Shown here: positions 24,907 to 33,873 of the stretch, one piece after another
Layout: every line of letters begins with the position of its first letter
Position numbering within the stretch: position 1 is the stretch's first letter
NCBI GenBank assembly: GCA_018384365.1
Contig: JAHAYX010000044.1
Coordinates: 1 to 49,441, forward strand
Reading direction: 5' to 3'
From: Clostridiaceae bacterium
GTDB taxonomy: Bacteria > Bacillota > Clostridia > Oscillospirales > QAMX01
DNA length: 49,441 bases
Program-made: the position numbers and the translations under genes
Notes under the pieces: generated by a model
Database searches by the model: none
Told to the model about the DNA's origin: nothing
Seen by the model: the letters and a program-made list of their open reading frames with translations, nothing else

Positions 24907-27015
24907 ATGTCAATCGAAAAGATGACTCAAATATGGCCAGAATGGACTGTTGAAAAACTACTGGGCAGAGGATCTTTCGGTGAAGTATACAAGGTTGTAC
25001 GCAAAGATCCCGAACACCATCTTGAAAGCTATGCGGCGATTAAAGTGATTTCTATTCCTCAGAATCAGTCTGAAGTTGACACTTTACGTTCAGAAGGGCT
25101 TGATCTAAATGGATCACGCACTTATCTGCAAAGAATTGTGAATGATTTTATCGGTGAAATCCAACTGATGGAATCTCTGAAAGGAATGCAAAACATTGTA
25201 AGTGTTGAAGATTACAAAGTCGTGGAAAAGACAAACGAGATCGGGTGGGACATTCTTATTCGTATGGAACTGTTAACCCCCTTCAACACGTATATCAGTG
25301 ATAAGAAACTCTCTGAATCTGAGGTTATTAAACTTGGTATTGATATTTGCTCTGCCCTTGAAATCTGCAACAGGCGGAATATAATTCATCGCGATATCAA
25401 ACCGGAAAATATTTTCATTAACGATTTCGGTTACTTCAAACTTGGTGATTTTGGGATCGCACGTAAACTCGAAAATATGACGAGTGGGCTTTCTCAAAAA
25501 GGCACTTTCAACTACATGGCTCCAGAAGTGGCAAACAGTTCATATTACGACGCAAGAGCAGATATATACTCTCTTGGCCTTGTTCTATTCAAACTATTAA
25601 ATAGGAACCGCCTGCCATTTCTGGACTCAGACAAACAACTGTTGAATCCCAACGACAGGCGAGTTGCAGTAGAGCGCCGGATCCGTGGAGATCCTCTTCC
25701 ATCTCCTTGGGAAGCGTCAGAGGAAATGGCAAAAGTCATTCTTCGCGCATGTGCATTTAATCCAAATCAACGCTTTGCAACCGCAACAGACATGAAAAAT
25801 GCGCTGTTGAATATCAATAGCCGTACTGTCCAGCCACATACAGATCCTGTACCTCCCTCGAATAACAGTCATGTGTATCCCGAACAAACTGCCGCGGTAA
25901 GGCGGCCAAAACCACCCGAAACACCGCAGCCTGATCCCGAACGGACCGCCGCGGTAAGGCGGTCAAAATCGCCCGAAACACCGCAGCCTGATCCCGAACA
26001 GACCGCCGCAGCAAGGCGGTCAAAATCACCTGAAACACCGCAGCCTGATCCCGAACGGACCGCCGCGGTGAAACCAACTGCCTCGACGAATACTCAGAAC
26101 CCGAGGAAAAGGGAAACAAAAAAAACAAGGATTATCGCTGCACTAATTGCATTTCTCCTTTTCATTGGAATTGGCGTATTTGTAATTTCCAAGTTTTTTG
26201 ATAACGCAAGCAATACACTTCAAACAGAGGACGTTCACGAGAACGATACGGATATTACTACCGAAAATAGAGTTCCAGATGTTTTAGGCTTGACCGAAAC
26301 CGAAGCACGCAGTTCACTCGAATCTCTTGGGCTTTCTGTTTCCGTTGAACTGACGCCGGCAGATGGCGCACACGCAGGCACGGTTTTATTTATGGATCAA
26401 ACTTCAGATAACTCTGTAAAACTGCTTGTTGGGGATTTGACAGATTTTACATTCATCGAGAATGAAGATGGTCTTACGCTGACCGGAGGCCCAACTGCAC
26501 CGATATTGAACTTGCCGGATACCATCAATTGTATACCGATTACCGCCATAGGTGCCTATGTTTTTGCTGAGGACGTTGACCGTGCTCAAGGGATTTATCA
26601 GGTACATTTCCCCAAAAACCTGAAGCGTATCGAAGAAGGCGCATTCTGTTCTTGCTTGACATTAAGCAAAGTCGATCTTCCCGACAGTGTTACAATAATT
26701 GAAGATAGTGCCTTTTGGGGATGTTCAGCAATCAGCGAATTTCATATCTCGGAAAATATAGTGAGCATCGGAGATTATGCCTTCCAGTACTGCTATGGCC
26801 TTCCTGAAATAATTTTGCCGGAGAGTTGTCGTTCTATTGGTTTACAGGCCTTTGAAGGATGTATTGCAGTAAAAAGAATCGATCTGCCCGTTGGTTTAAC
26901 AGAGATTGGAGCCGGAGCATTCTCCGGATGCTTCCAGGCAACGTTGTATGTGACAGAAGGCAGTCTCGCACAACAGTATGCGGAAAAAGGTGATATTCCT
27001 TATGAAGTGCAGTAG
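24907..27015 (+). CDS. Membrane Ser/Thr protein kinase with PASTA and BspA-type repeats
   Basis: This 702-residue PknB-type kinase signals from outside to inside. The N-terminal kinase domain has GRGSFG (20-25), the lysine in AAIKVIS, HRD at 161-163 within HRDIKPENIF, DFGIAR, and an activation-loop Thr in KGTFNYMAPE. A Pro-rich juxtamembrane segment with 19-residue tandem repeats follows. One membrane helix lies near 409-430. Outside are one PASTA-like domain (VPDVLGLTETEARSSLESLG) and then leucine-rich repeats of the BspA type (IEEGAF, IEDSAFWGC, IGDYAFQYC, IGLQAFEGC, IGAGAFSGC). PASTA domains bind cell-wall fragments in known kinases; the BspA-type ending is unusual. The start at 24907 is chosen because GGAGG at 24894-24898 precedes it by 8 bases. 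It lies 98 bases after the phosphatase gene. Confidence 0.93.
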   Translation: MSIEKMTQIWPEWTVEKLLGRGSFGEVYKVVRKDPEHHLESYAAIKVISIPQNQSEVDTLRSEGLDLNGSRTYLQRIVNDFIGEIQLMESLKGMQNIVSVEDYKVVEKTNEIGWDILIRMELLTPFNTYISDKKLSESEVIKLGIDICSALEICNRRNIIHRDIKPENIFINDFGYFKLGDFGIARKLENMTSGLSQKGTFNYMAPEVANSSYYDARADIYSLGLVLFKLLNRNRLPFLDSDKQLLNPNDRRVAVERRIRGDPLPSPWEASEEMAKVILRACAFNPNQRFATATDMKNALLNINSRTVQPHTDPVPPSNNSHVYPEQTAAVRRPKPPETPQPDPERTAAVRRSKSPETPQPDPEQTAAARRSKSPETPQPDPERTAAVKPTASTNTQNPRKRETKKTRIIAALIAFLLFIGIGVFVISKFFDNASNTLQTEDVHENDTDITTENRVPDVLGLTETEARSSLESLGLSVSVELTPADGAHAGTVLFMDQTSDNSVKLLVGDLTDFTFIENEDGLTLTGGPTAPILNLPDTINCIPITAIGAYVFAEDVDRAQGIYQVHFPKNLKRIEEGAFCSCLTLSKVDLPDSVTIIEDSAFWGCSAISEFHISENIVSIGDYAFQYCYGLPEIILPESCRSIGLQAFEGCIAVKRIDLPVGLTEIGAGAFSGCFQATLYVTEGSLAQQYAEKGDIPYEVQ
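25878..26072 (+). repeat. 57-bp tandem repeat coding a Pro/Arg-rich linker
   Basis: Units begin at 25878, 25935, 25992 and 26049 (the last partial). Each codes a 19-residue unit resembling PDPERTAAVRRSKSPETPQ inside the kinase gene. Units differ by a few bases. They carry possible Ser/Thr phosphorylation sites (SPETP) and are GC-richer than the rest of the gene. Confidence 0.88.
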
Positions 27016-27149
27016 GAAAGTTTTGTTGGAGCTGTAAATGATTCTATTACTGCTTGATTTGGCAAAAGAAAGTCCTTGTAGTGTCTCGAACTCTTAATCT
27101 CTGCGTTCTGACAACTGTTTATTAAATAACACAAAATGAGGTATTGTCT

Positions 27150-27515
27150 ATGAAAAAAATACGTACAGCTTTGGCGATGTTATTGGCAATTTCAGTTCTC
27201 CTGACAGGTATGGTTGTGTATGCACAAGGGGGTTCACACATTGAACTATATGCATCGAACCAAAATATTACAAATGGAACTTTCCGTATAAACCGTATTG
27301 GCGACACCTTATCCTTGCAGGGTTTCTTGTATAATGATGAAGAATTATGGGATGTAGACTTTTTTTGGACAAGTTCAAATAGTAAAGGATTGAACAATCT
27401 CTATGTTTTCACAGTAATGCTACAACCGGAGGTCTATCCATGCCACTTAATGAAACCGTCCGTGTTCATCCCGCCTCACAAAACTCACAATTCATCTATA
27501 TTTTTGATGCTATGA
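27150..27515 (+). CDS. Short secreted protein, probably truncated
   Basis: ATG 27150 (GAGG 8 bases upstream) opens a 121-residue frame. A clear signal peptide (MKKIRTALAMLLAISVLLTG, cleavage near VYA-QG) is followed by a beta-type segment that includes DFFWTSSNS, reminiscent of the start of a bacterial Ig-like domain. From there the sequence loses that pattern and runs 76 bases into the next gene in another frame. The likely reading is a gene whose 3' end was deleted. A genuine small secreted ligand for the kinase remains possible. I do not recognise the family. Confidence 0.5.
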   Translation: MKKIRTALAMLLAISVLLTGMVVYAQGGSHIELYASNQNITNGTFRINRIGDTLSLQGFLYNDEELWDVDFFWTSSNSKGLNNLYVFTVMLQPEVYPCHLMKPSVFIPPHKTHNSSIFLML

Positions 27516-28609
27516 ACGCTCCTAAGGAGATCGAGTTATTATCCTTTGAGAAATCAGAATTGACCTTTGGCAGAGCAACCTCCAATGATATTGTTTTATC
27601 CTCTCATCTTGTTTCCAGACAACATGGCGTCTTCTCGCTTGAAAACCGCCAGTGGAAAATCTATGACCACAATAGTACCAATGGCATCATACATAAGAAT
27701 GAAGAAGTCTCCGAGGTCATGATCGAGGAAGACGACTTTGTCCGTATCGACGACGGCATTGAATCGGTATCAGATGGGGTTTTAATGATCTTTCCATCCA
27801 AAGACTACGCAAGAACATGGGAATCCATACCCCTATCTGACGCACAAACAACATTGGATATTATTGCACCGATGTCAGGAGCATACATTGAGCGAGCAGG
27901 AGAACATTTTTACTTGGATCTGTCGTGTACGCCGTCTGATGTTTATTGTAATCATCGAAAAGTACACAAACGCGTGGAGCTTCATGAAAAGGATGTGATT
28001 TCAACAACTGGTTATCGTATGGTGTTTACTTCTGGAGTTATTTATTTCAATAAGCTTCTGCCGGTTTTGAATGAACTGCGCGAACAAGGCAAGGTTTTTG
28101 AAAAAGGAACTGCCCAATCCATACAAATGAGAAAAGATCCCGGAGAAACTTTTGTCAGTTCTTTTGCTGTCCCGGATAATTGCCTATCAAAAGGCACCTG
28201 CGAACAACCTGTTATTGCGCCGTCAAATCCGCTGCCACAGGAGGAAGGGAATAGATCTGTAAATTTTACAGAAAGTCATTCAAAAAATGGTGGCATTCGA
28301 AAATTCCTGGCATCGACAGGAGGCTATTATGTCATAGTTATCGTAATGGCTCTTGCTGTTTGGGGGATCGCCGTCGCACTGTGGACTTCTCAGGGCGAAT
28401 TAGCATTGATCGTAATGTTGGCATGTTCAATTTTCGGTTGGAAAGCACTTAACCGAATTCAACCGGCAATGTTTATATGGATGTCCTGGATAGGGTGGCT
28501 CATTTATTTCAGCGTCAAATTCATTTTATCTGCTATAATCGGGTTATTTGTTGCGCCATTTAAACTCGCCAAATGGATTGCCGGAGTGATCCATACATCA
28601 ATACAGTAA
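27440..28609 (+). CDS. FHA-domain membrane protein
   Basis: This 389-residue protein has an N-terminal FHA domain that should bind phosphothreonine. Canonical residues are present: FGRATSNDIVL, SRQHG and NSTNG (residues about 40-95). A second FHA-like segment (about 125-210) keeps the end (LHEKDVISTTGYRMVF) but lacks the GR, SxxH and STNG residues, so it probably does not bind phosphopeptide. A polar linker follows. The C-terminal 110 residues hold three or four membrane segments (YYVIVIVMALAVWGIAVALW, LALIVMLACSIFGW, FILSAIIGLFVAPF). The paired-FHA N-terminus matches that of the ABC exporter encoded 18 bases downstream. It is likely an adaptor or partner subunit recruited by the kinase. GGAGG precedes the ATG at 6 bases. 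Confidence 0.88.
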   Translation: MPLNETVRVHPASQNSQFIYIFDAMNAPKEIELLSFEKSELTFGRATSNDIVLSSHLVSRQHGVFSLENRQWKIYDHNSTNGIIHKNEEVSEVMIEEDDFVRIDDGIESVSDGVLMIFPSKDYARTWESIPLSDAQTTLDIIAPMSGAYIERAGEHFYLDLSCTPSDVYCNHRKVHKRVELHEKDVISTTGYRMVFTSGVIYFNKLLPVLNELREQGKVFEKGTAQSIQMRKDPGETFVSSFAVPDNCLSKGTCEQPVIAPSNPLPQEEGNRSVNFTESHSKNGGIRKFLASTGGYYVIVIVMALAVWGIAVALWTSQGELALIVMLACSIFGWKALNRIQPAMFIWMSWIGWLIYFSVKFILSAIIGLFVAPFKLAKWIAGVIHTSIQ

Positions 28610-28627
28610 TGATTCAGGAGACGTTAC

Positions 28628-30946
28628 ATGATGAATTTGGAAAAAACAACACTTTACGCGCCACCAACAACCCCAGCTTTAGGACGACAAGTGACGATTT
28701 TCGACGCTGATAAAGCGCCGTATACTATCGAGCTGTCCACATTTCACAAAAGCACTGTGACATTCGGGCGCAAGTCGGATAATGATATTGCTTTGGAATC
28801 TCCATTGGTTTCGCGGGAAAATCACGGTATGTTTATTCTGTCAAATGGAACATGGACAATTTTTGACAATGGCAGTACAAACGGTTTAATTTATAACGAC
28901 GAACAAATTCATCAACGAATTCTGTCGGACGGCGATTTTTTCCGTATTGACGATGGCATAGAAACAATCTCTGAAGGCGTTCTTCTTGTGATTTCTGCCA
29001 CAGGATCACAGAACAAGTGGAATACCATACAGACTCGAAGCAACATCAGTATTGGAAGAAGCAATGATTGCAGCATAACGTTACCACACATTAGCGTTTC
29101 TCAACTTCATGCCACCATTGAAAGAGAAGGAAACAGCTTCTTTATCATCGATCAGGGCAGTACAAACGGCGTTATTGTGAATGGCAGAAGAATTTTTTCC
29201 AAAACACTGCTTCATGAAAAAGATGTTATTGTTATAACTAACTCTAAATTGATTTTTACAACAAAATCCATCTATTATTGCTGCTATCAAAACGGCATAA
29301 CTGTCGACGCATCTGATGTGGTTATTGTTCGCAAACAAAAGCAAAAAAAGCATATCACATGTGACCATGTAAATCTTAATATCCATCCTGGAGAACTCGT
29401 TTCCATTATTGGCGGCTCTGGAGCCGGAAAATCTACGATTTTGAACGCTATGTGCGGGTATTTGGAACCGGCAAGCGGTTCAGTTTGCATAAACGGTATT
29501 GATTTATATAAAAATTTCGATTCGCTAAAAAAACTGGTCGGATATGTCCCACAGTCTGATATCGTTTACGACAATTTAACTCTTTACGATATGTTATCTT
29601 ATACAGCAAAATTAAGATTACCGACAGATGCAACGGAAGAAGATCGCGAACGGGCAATCTCGCGTGCGATAACCACCGTGGAATTGACAGATAAAAAAGA
29701 AAGTCTGATAAAAAATCTGAGTGGCGGACAGAGAAAAAGAGCAAGTATTGCAGTTGAACTTTTGTCTGACCCAAATCTGCTTTTTTTAGATGAACCAGCT
29801 TCCGGTCTTGACCCCGGTACCGAAAGGAACCTGATGAACTCGCTCCGTTCCATGGCAGACAACGGGAAAACCGTAATTCTTGTTACACACAGCACGCTTC
29901 AATTAAAGCAGTGTGACAAAATTGTATTTATGGGACGAGGTGGAAAACTGTGTTTCTGCGGTTCTTACGAGGAAGCACTGGAATTCTTTTGTGTTACAGA
30001 CATTGTCGATGTTTATAACCTGATTACTGAGCATCCAAAGGAATGGGATGAAAAGTATCGTGAAAAAGCAAATATTCAAGCCCGTACGCAAGTCAGATCC
30101 CTGCCAGCTTCTTTGATGAAAAAAGAGGGCATTTGCCATCAGCTTGGCGTTTTATGTGCACGTTATTTGAAATTAATTCTAAATGACAGGCAAAGACTCT
30201 TGCTGTTGCTTGTCCAGGCACCAATCCTTGCAATTTTAATTTCATTTGTAGCCAATGGCAAGCAATTTGAACAATATGAAATGACCAAGAGTCTTCTGTT
30301 TGCACTCTCCTGCTCTGCATTTTGGATTGGCATGCTCAATGCGATTCAGGAGGTCTGTAAAGAACGGACTATATTGCGGAGAGAATATATGACGGGCTTA
30401 CGCCTAGAATCTTATGTTTTTTCCAAAATTATCATTCTCGGTTTATTAAGTGTTGTACAAGCTTTTCTTGTTACTATCGTGTTCGCATTAAGAATAGGTC
30501 TTCCGGAAACAAGCGTCATTTTTCCTCCTTTCTTTGAATTGTTCATAACAACATTTCTGACCGCAATTTCATCGGCTGCTATGGGCCTTTTTGTTTCATC
30601 CCTGTTTACAAATCCAGATCGGGCAATGACTGTTGCGCCGATTCTTCTGATGCCGCAGATACTCTTTTCCGGTCTGATCTTCAAACTGGATGGTGCAACC
30701 GAAATCATATCATGGGCTGCTGTTTGTCGCTGGAGTATGGAAGGATATGGAACTACTGCAGATTTGAATAATCTCCAGCTCAGACTTCAGCAGGAAGGCG
30801 TTATGATCCCCCACGAAGCAGAATCATTTTTCACGTTTTCTTTTGAGCATATCTTGACAACTTGGGGTATACTTGCACTGTTTACCATTATATTTCTGAT
30901 TCTTGCGAGGATTATGCTCAGTTCGATTAAAAAGGACAGGGGTTGA
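28628..30946 (+). CDS. FHA-FHA-ABC exporter (Rv1747-like architecture)
   Basis: This 772-residue half-transporter has, in order: FHA1 (FGRKSDNDIAL, SRENHG, GSTNG), FHA2 (IGRSNDCSITL, SVSQLHA, GSTNGVIVNG), an ABC ATPase and an ABC-2 type membrane domain. The ATPase shows Walker A GGSGAGKST, Q-loop VPQSD, signature LSGGQRKR, Walker B LLFLDEP and the H-loop VTHST. Six membrane helices start near residue 520. The order FHA-FHA-ABC-membrane matches mycobacterial Rv1747, an exporter controlled by the kinase PknF through FHA binding. Both FHA domains here keep their phosphopeptide-binding residues. Start: ATG 28628 or 28631 after CAGGAGA. It lies 3 bases before the next gene. The cargo is unknown. 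Confidence 0.94.
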   Translation: MMNLEKTTLYAPPTTPALGRQVTIFDADKAPYTIELSTFHKSTVTFGRKSDNDIALESPLVSRENHGMFILSNGTWTIFDNGSTNGLIYNDEQIHQRILSDGDFFRIDDGIETISEGVLLVISATGSQNKWNTIQTRSNISIGRSNDCSITLPHISVSQLHATIEREGNSFFIIDQGSTNGVIVNGRRIFSKTLLHEKDVIVITNSKLIFTTKSIYYCCYQNGITVDASDVVIVRKQKQKKHITCDHVNLNIHPGELVSIIGGSGAGKSTILNAMCGYLEPASGSVCINGIDLYKNFDSLKKLVGYVPQSDIVYDNLTLYDMLSYTAKLRLPTDATEEDRERAISRAITTVELTDKKESLIKNLSGGQRKRASIAVELLSDPNLLFLDEPASGLDPGTERNLMNSLRSMADNGKTVILVTHSTLQLKQCDKIVFMGRGGKLCFCGSYEEALEFFCVTDIVDVYNLITEHPKEWDEKYREKANIQARTQVRSLPASLMKKEGICHQLGVLCARYLKLILNDRQRLLLLLVQAPILAILISFVANGKQFEQYEMTKSLLFALSCSAFWIGMLNAIQEVCKERTILRREYMTGLRLESYVFSKIIILGLLSVVQAFLVTIVFALRIGLPETSVIFPPFFELFITTFLTAISSAAMGLFVSSLFTNPDRAMTVAPILLMPQILFSGLIFKLDGATEIISWAAVCRWSMEGYGTTADLNNLQLRLQQEGVMIPHEAESFFTFSFEHILTTWGILALFTIIFLILARIMLSSIKKDRG

Positions 30947-30949
30947 CAG

Positions 30950-32248
30950 ATGGAGAATCTATACGAATGTGATGATCTGAATTTCACAAATAATGATTTA
31001 AATGTGTTGTATGATACCGTCGATAACAGCATGTTTTTAACCATGGATTCTTCGTTGATTTATACCGCACTGCAAAAAAAGCTTGTGCAAAGGCCCTTTT
31101 GCGACTATCTGAAGCGCTACATTTGCAGAAAAGCTGGACTTGAATGCAATTGGAAAGATATTCCCTTAAATGATTATCGAAGAATCATTATCGATGCATT
31201 TGAAGAAAACAATACGCCTGCATCGTTTGTACCGACAACTGCGAAATTAAGCGCACTGTCAAAAAACTGGTTAACGCAGTCAACTGTTAAGAGACAAGTG
31301 GTTTTTTTGCTTGGTTTTGGTCTTCGCATGAGTACGGAAGATGTCTCTGCTTTTTTAATCAAAGCTTTACATGAGCAGGATATCAATCCGAAAAATCCTT
31401 TTGAATTGATATGTTGGTATTGCTATCAACATCATTACGGATACGCAGAGTATAGACAGTTAAAAGAGTCGTTTGAAAAAATTCCACCCAAACGGCATCG
31501 GATACAACAGATTTACAGCGAAGGTACTGTCAGTATTCGTAATTCCTATACGAACATACATGATGATTCCGTTTTTCTGTCAAGGCTGGCCCAAATGAAA
31601 ACTATGGATAATACGCCTCTTTTCAGCTATACAGCACGGCAGCAATTCGAAAAATTATATTTTCAAACACAAACAATCATTGCTGATTATTTCAATCGTA
31701 ATGAAGAAGAACGATTGAAGTGGCAGATTTCAGAATATCTGCGCGCAAATGCGTATAATACAAAGCTCAGTGACGCAGATAAGGCTATCCATATCGAAAA
31801 AATGCGTTCAGGCATCCGCGTTTATTCTGAGGAGGATATCTCTGCAGGCGATGTCGAAAAGGTGATTTGCTCTGCAATTCCAATGGACAGAAATGGAAAC
31901 CTTGGTAAGAGCAGTTTTTCTTCGTTGAATGCCCAGTTTAAAGGCCGTAGATTCAGCAGACAACATATAACCGAAATTTTACAGCATAATATCGACGTTG
32001 ATCGCTTTGACCTGATTACTTTGAATTTTTTCATCTATTCTCAAAAAACAACGGAATTACCAGACCCCAAAACCCGATTCTTAAAGTTTTGTGATGATAC
32101 AAACGCAATACTTCGAGACTGCTCTATGGGGGAAATTCTAACTACCAATCCATATGAATGTTTTCTTATGATGTGTATGCTATCCGAAGATCCACTTGGC
32201 ACCTATGCGGATGTTATAGAAATGTCTTATGATTCATCCGACAGATGA
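30950..32248 (+). CDS. Orphan 432-residue protein of the kinase/FHA/ABC cassette
   Basis: I do not recognise this protein. It is soluble, largely helical, with no signal peptide or membrane segment. Features are a Cys/Tyr-rich stretch (FELICWYCYQHHYGYAEY), a Phe/Arg-rich region (FKGRRFSRQHITEILQ) and a C-terminus that includes NPYECFLMMCML. Only 3 bases separate it from the exporter gene, so the two are translationally linked and probably work together. It could be a substrate of the kinase, an assembly factor or an effector; the sequence does not decide. The gene ends where the AT-rich cassette meets the insertion-sequence remnants. Confidence 0.8.
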   Translation: MENLYECDDLNFTNNDLNVLYDTVDNSMFLTMDSSLIYTALQKKLVQRPFCDYLKRYICRKAGLECNWKDIPLNDYRRIIIDAFEENNTPASFVPTTAKLSALSKNWLTQSTVKRQVVFLLGFGLRMSTEDVSAFLIKALHEQDINPKNPFELICWYCYQHHYGYAEYRQLKESFEKIPPKRHRIQQIYSEGTVSIRNSYTNIHDDSVFLSRLAQMKTMDNTPLFSYTARQQFEKLYFQTQTIIADYFNRNEEERLKWQISEYLRANAYNTKLSDADKAIHIEKMRSGIRVYSEEDISAGDVEKVICSAIPMDRNGNLGKSSFSSLNAQFKGRRFSRQHITEILQHNIDVDRFDLITLNFFIYSQKTTELPDPKTRFLKFCDDTNAILRDCSMGEILTTNPYECFLMMCMLSEDPLGTYADVIEMSYDSSDR

Positions 32249-32380
32249 AAACAGGAAAAATCTTTTTACAGGGCAACACAGCGCATCTTACCATCAAGGA
32301 AAGAAGTATTTCCTTTTTGTATTAGTGCCGTCAAGTGTTACGCGCAAATTGGTTTACAGGCTTTGGTTGAATAAAGTCTG

Positions 32381-33056
32381 TCAGCAATCGAGGCGTCTTC
32401 CGGAGCCGCCTCCAAGCACTTCATATTCCTGGACTTTTAGTTGCCCCACTGGGTAGTGATCCACATGATGCGGCCGGGTACAAACCAGCATGCGGGCAGA
32501 GCCGACGGTTGTGTGGAGATATCCATGGAAGTACATCAGGAATTCCTGCGGACGCTTTGTGCCTCGTCCCGGCTGGTACAAGGGTGAGCCCATGATAAAT
32601 TTTTGGTCATGATATGAATAATGGTCTCCGGCGTGGCAAAGCTGCCGGAGATGATGTTCCTCTCCCGGGGCACCTTGACGACAAGCGTCTCAATATTGTC
32701 CTGATTGCAACTCCGGCAGGCGGGGGCGTAGTAGACTTTCTCTTTGACAACCGACCTGGCGGATTGATCTCCAGCGTGTGAACCACGTCTTCCGCTTTTC
32801 GTCATGCTCTGGCCGCATTCCAGAACACACCAGATCCTCCCCTCCAGGCGGTGTTCTACCTGCCTGGTGAGCATTCCTTCCGGGGTGTTTTCAAAGGGGT
32901 ATATTCATGTTTTTTTGTGCTGCTTGTGGGCGGCAACAGACATAACCATTTCATCCGATGCCTTGGACACTTCGGCCTCGTTGAACAGGAAGCTCAGCTG
33001 TTTCATGACTGACTCGTCACTCTTTTCCGAGGATGCGCCGTACTACTTATGCCGGG
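32381..33056 (-). pseudogene. IS66-family transposase (tnpC) remnant
   Basis: Read on the minus strand, the fragment starts with YGASSEKSDESVMKQLSFLF and NEAE, typical of the N-terminus of IS66 transposases. After a stop it continues as VEHRLEG, a zinc-type Cys region (CRSCNQDNIET, close to the usual CRHCEKENIET), then VKVPRERNIISGSFATPE and IIHIMT, all matching the IS66 order. Several frameshifts and stops interrupt it, and the catalytic core is missing or unrecognisable below about 32,590. It is a dead copy, cut at 33,056 by the IS21-like insertion. The 130 bases before it, after the orphan gene, show nothing. Confidence 0.78.
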
Positions 33057-33111
33057 TGTTGGGGGCCGGCGAGAACAGCCAAATTGGGTCCATCGGAAAC
33101 AGCCAAATTTA
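33057..33111 (+). repeat. IS21 terminal inverted repeat, istB end
   Basis: This matches the reverse complement of about 35,266-35,320 with scattered differences and contains two tandem CAGCCAAATT motifs. Confidence 0.8.
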
Positions 33112-33140
33112 GCAACAAGCCAGATTTTATAGGTTGATTT

Positions 33141-33873
33141 TTAGAGGGTCGGCGCCTCGGAAGAGTCCGGGGCCTTCACTCTGCTGGTCTGCAGGGCGAT
33201 GGTCTCCAGCTTCCTTCCGCGGAAACTTTCTCCCTTGATATAGAATACGGTGGCATCATCAAAGACTCGGTCCAGAGAACAAAGCAAGGCATCGTCCTCG
33301 TTGAAGTTGCTTCGCCAGAGGGACGGGTTCTTGTTGTTGGTGAACACAATATTGAAGTTGCCTTCCTTGTTGTAGCGCCGGTCGATCAAATCGCAGAACA
33401 GCCGTGTGTTCTCCTTGTCGAACTCGCAGTGTCCAACCTCATCGATAATCAGACAGAATGGGCGAACAAGGCCGGTAAGCACTGCCGCCTCTTTTCCGGC
33501 CCGTCTGGCGGCGGTAAAGCGGTCGCGAAGCTCAGACATTTTGATGAAGTAAGTCTTCATTCCGCGCTTGCAGCACTCAAAGCCAAAGGCCTGCGCCAGG
33601 TGAGCCTTGCCGGTTCCGGCGGGGTCAATGAAAGCCAGATTCTTGTGCGTGTAGATGGCAGACAGCGATGGCAGGCTTTTCAGCCGTTCCGCATCCTTGC
33701 TCTTGATCACAGAGAAATCGAAATTATCGAAGGTCTTCGGATCCTTCAGCGGCAGGCGGCTCATCTTCAGAGAGAGCGTTCTCTTCAGCCAGAGCGGCAA
33801 ACTCCGCGGAGGAAAAGTCCAGCTTCAGAGTCTCGCAGCTTTTCTCCACGATCTCAAACACAGATTCATTCAT
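33141..33873 (-). pseudogene. istB: istB, IS21 ATP-binding helper protein, frameshifted
   Basis: IstB is an AAA+ ATPase that assists transposition. The gene starts at ATG 33873 (GGAGGTGG upstream) inside the end of istA. The frame reads MNESVFEIVEKSCETLKLDF and then shifts around 33,800-33,850 into the frame carrying TFDNFDFS and the ATPase core. Walker A is DPAGTGKAHLAQA, where a Thr is normal in place of Ala after GK, which weakens ATP binding. Walker B is CLIIDEVGH. The frameshift and altered Walker A suggest the protein is inactive. Confidence 0.82.

Noticed and set aside
32229-33112. Several short frames of 70-112 codons between the orphan gene and the IS21 end
   Set aside because: Their pieces fit, in shifting frames, a single decayed IS66 transposase or show no coding features.
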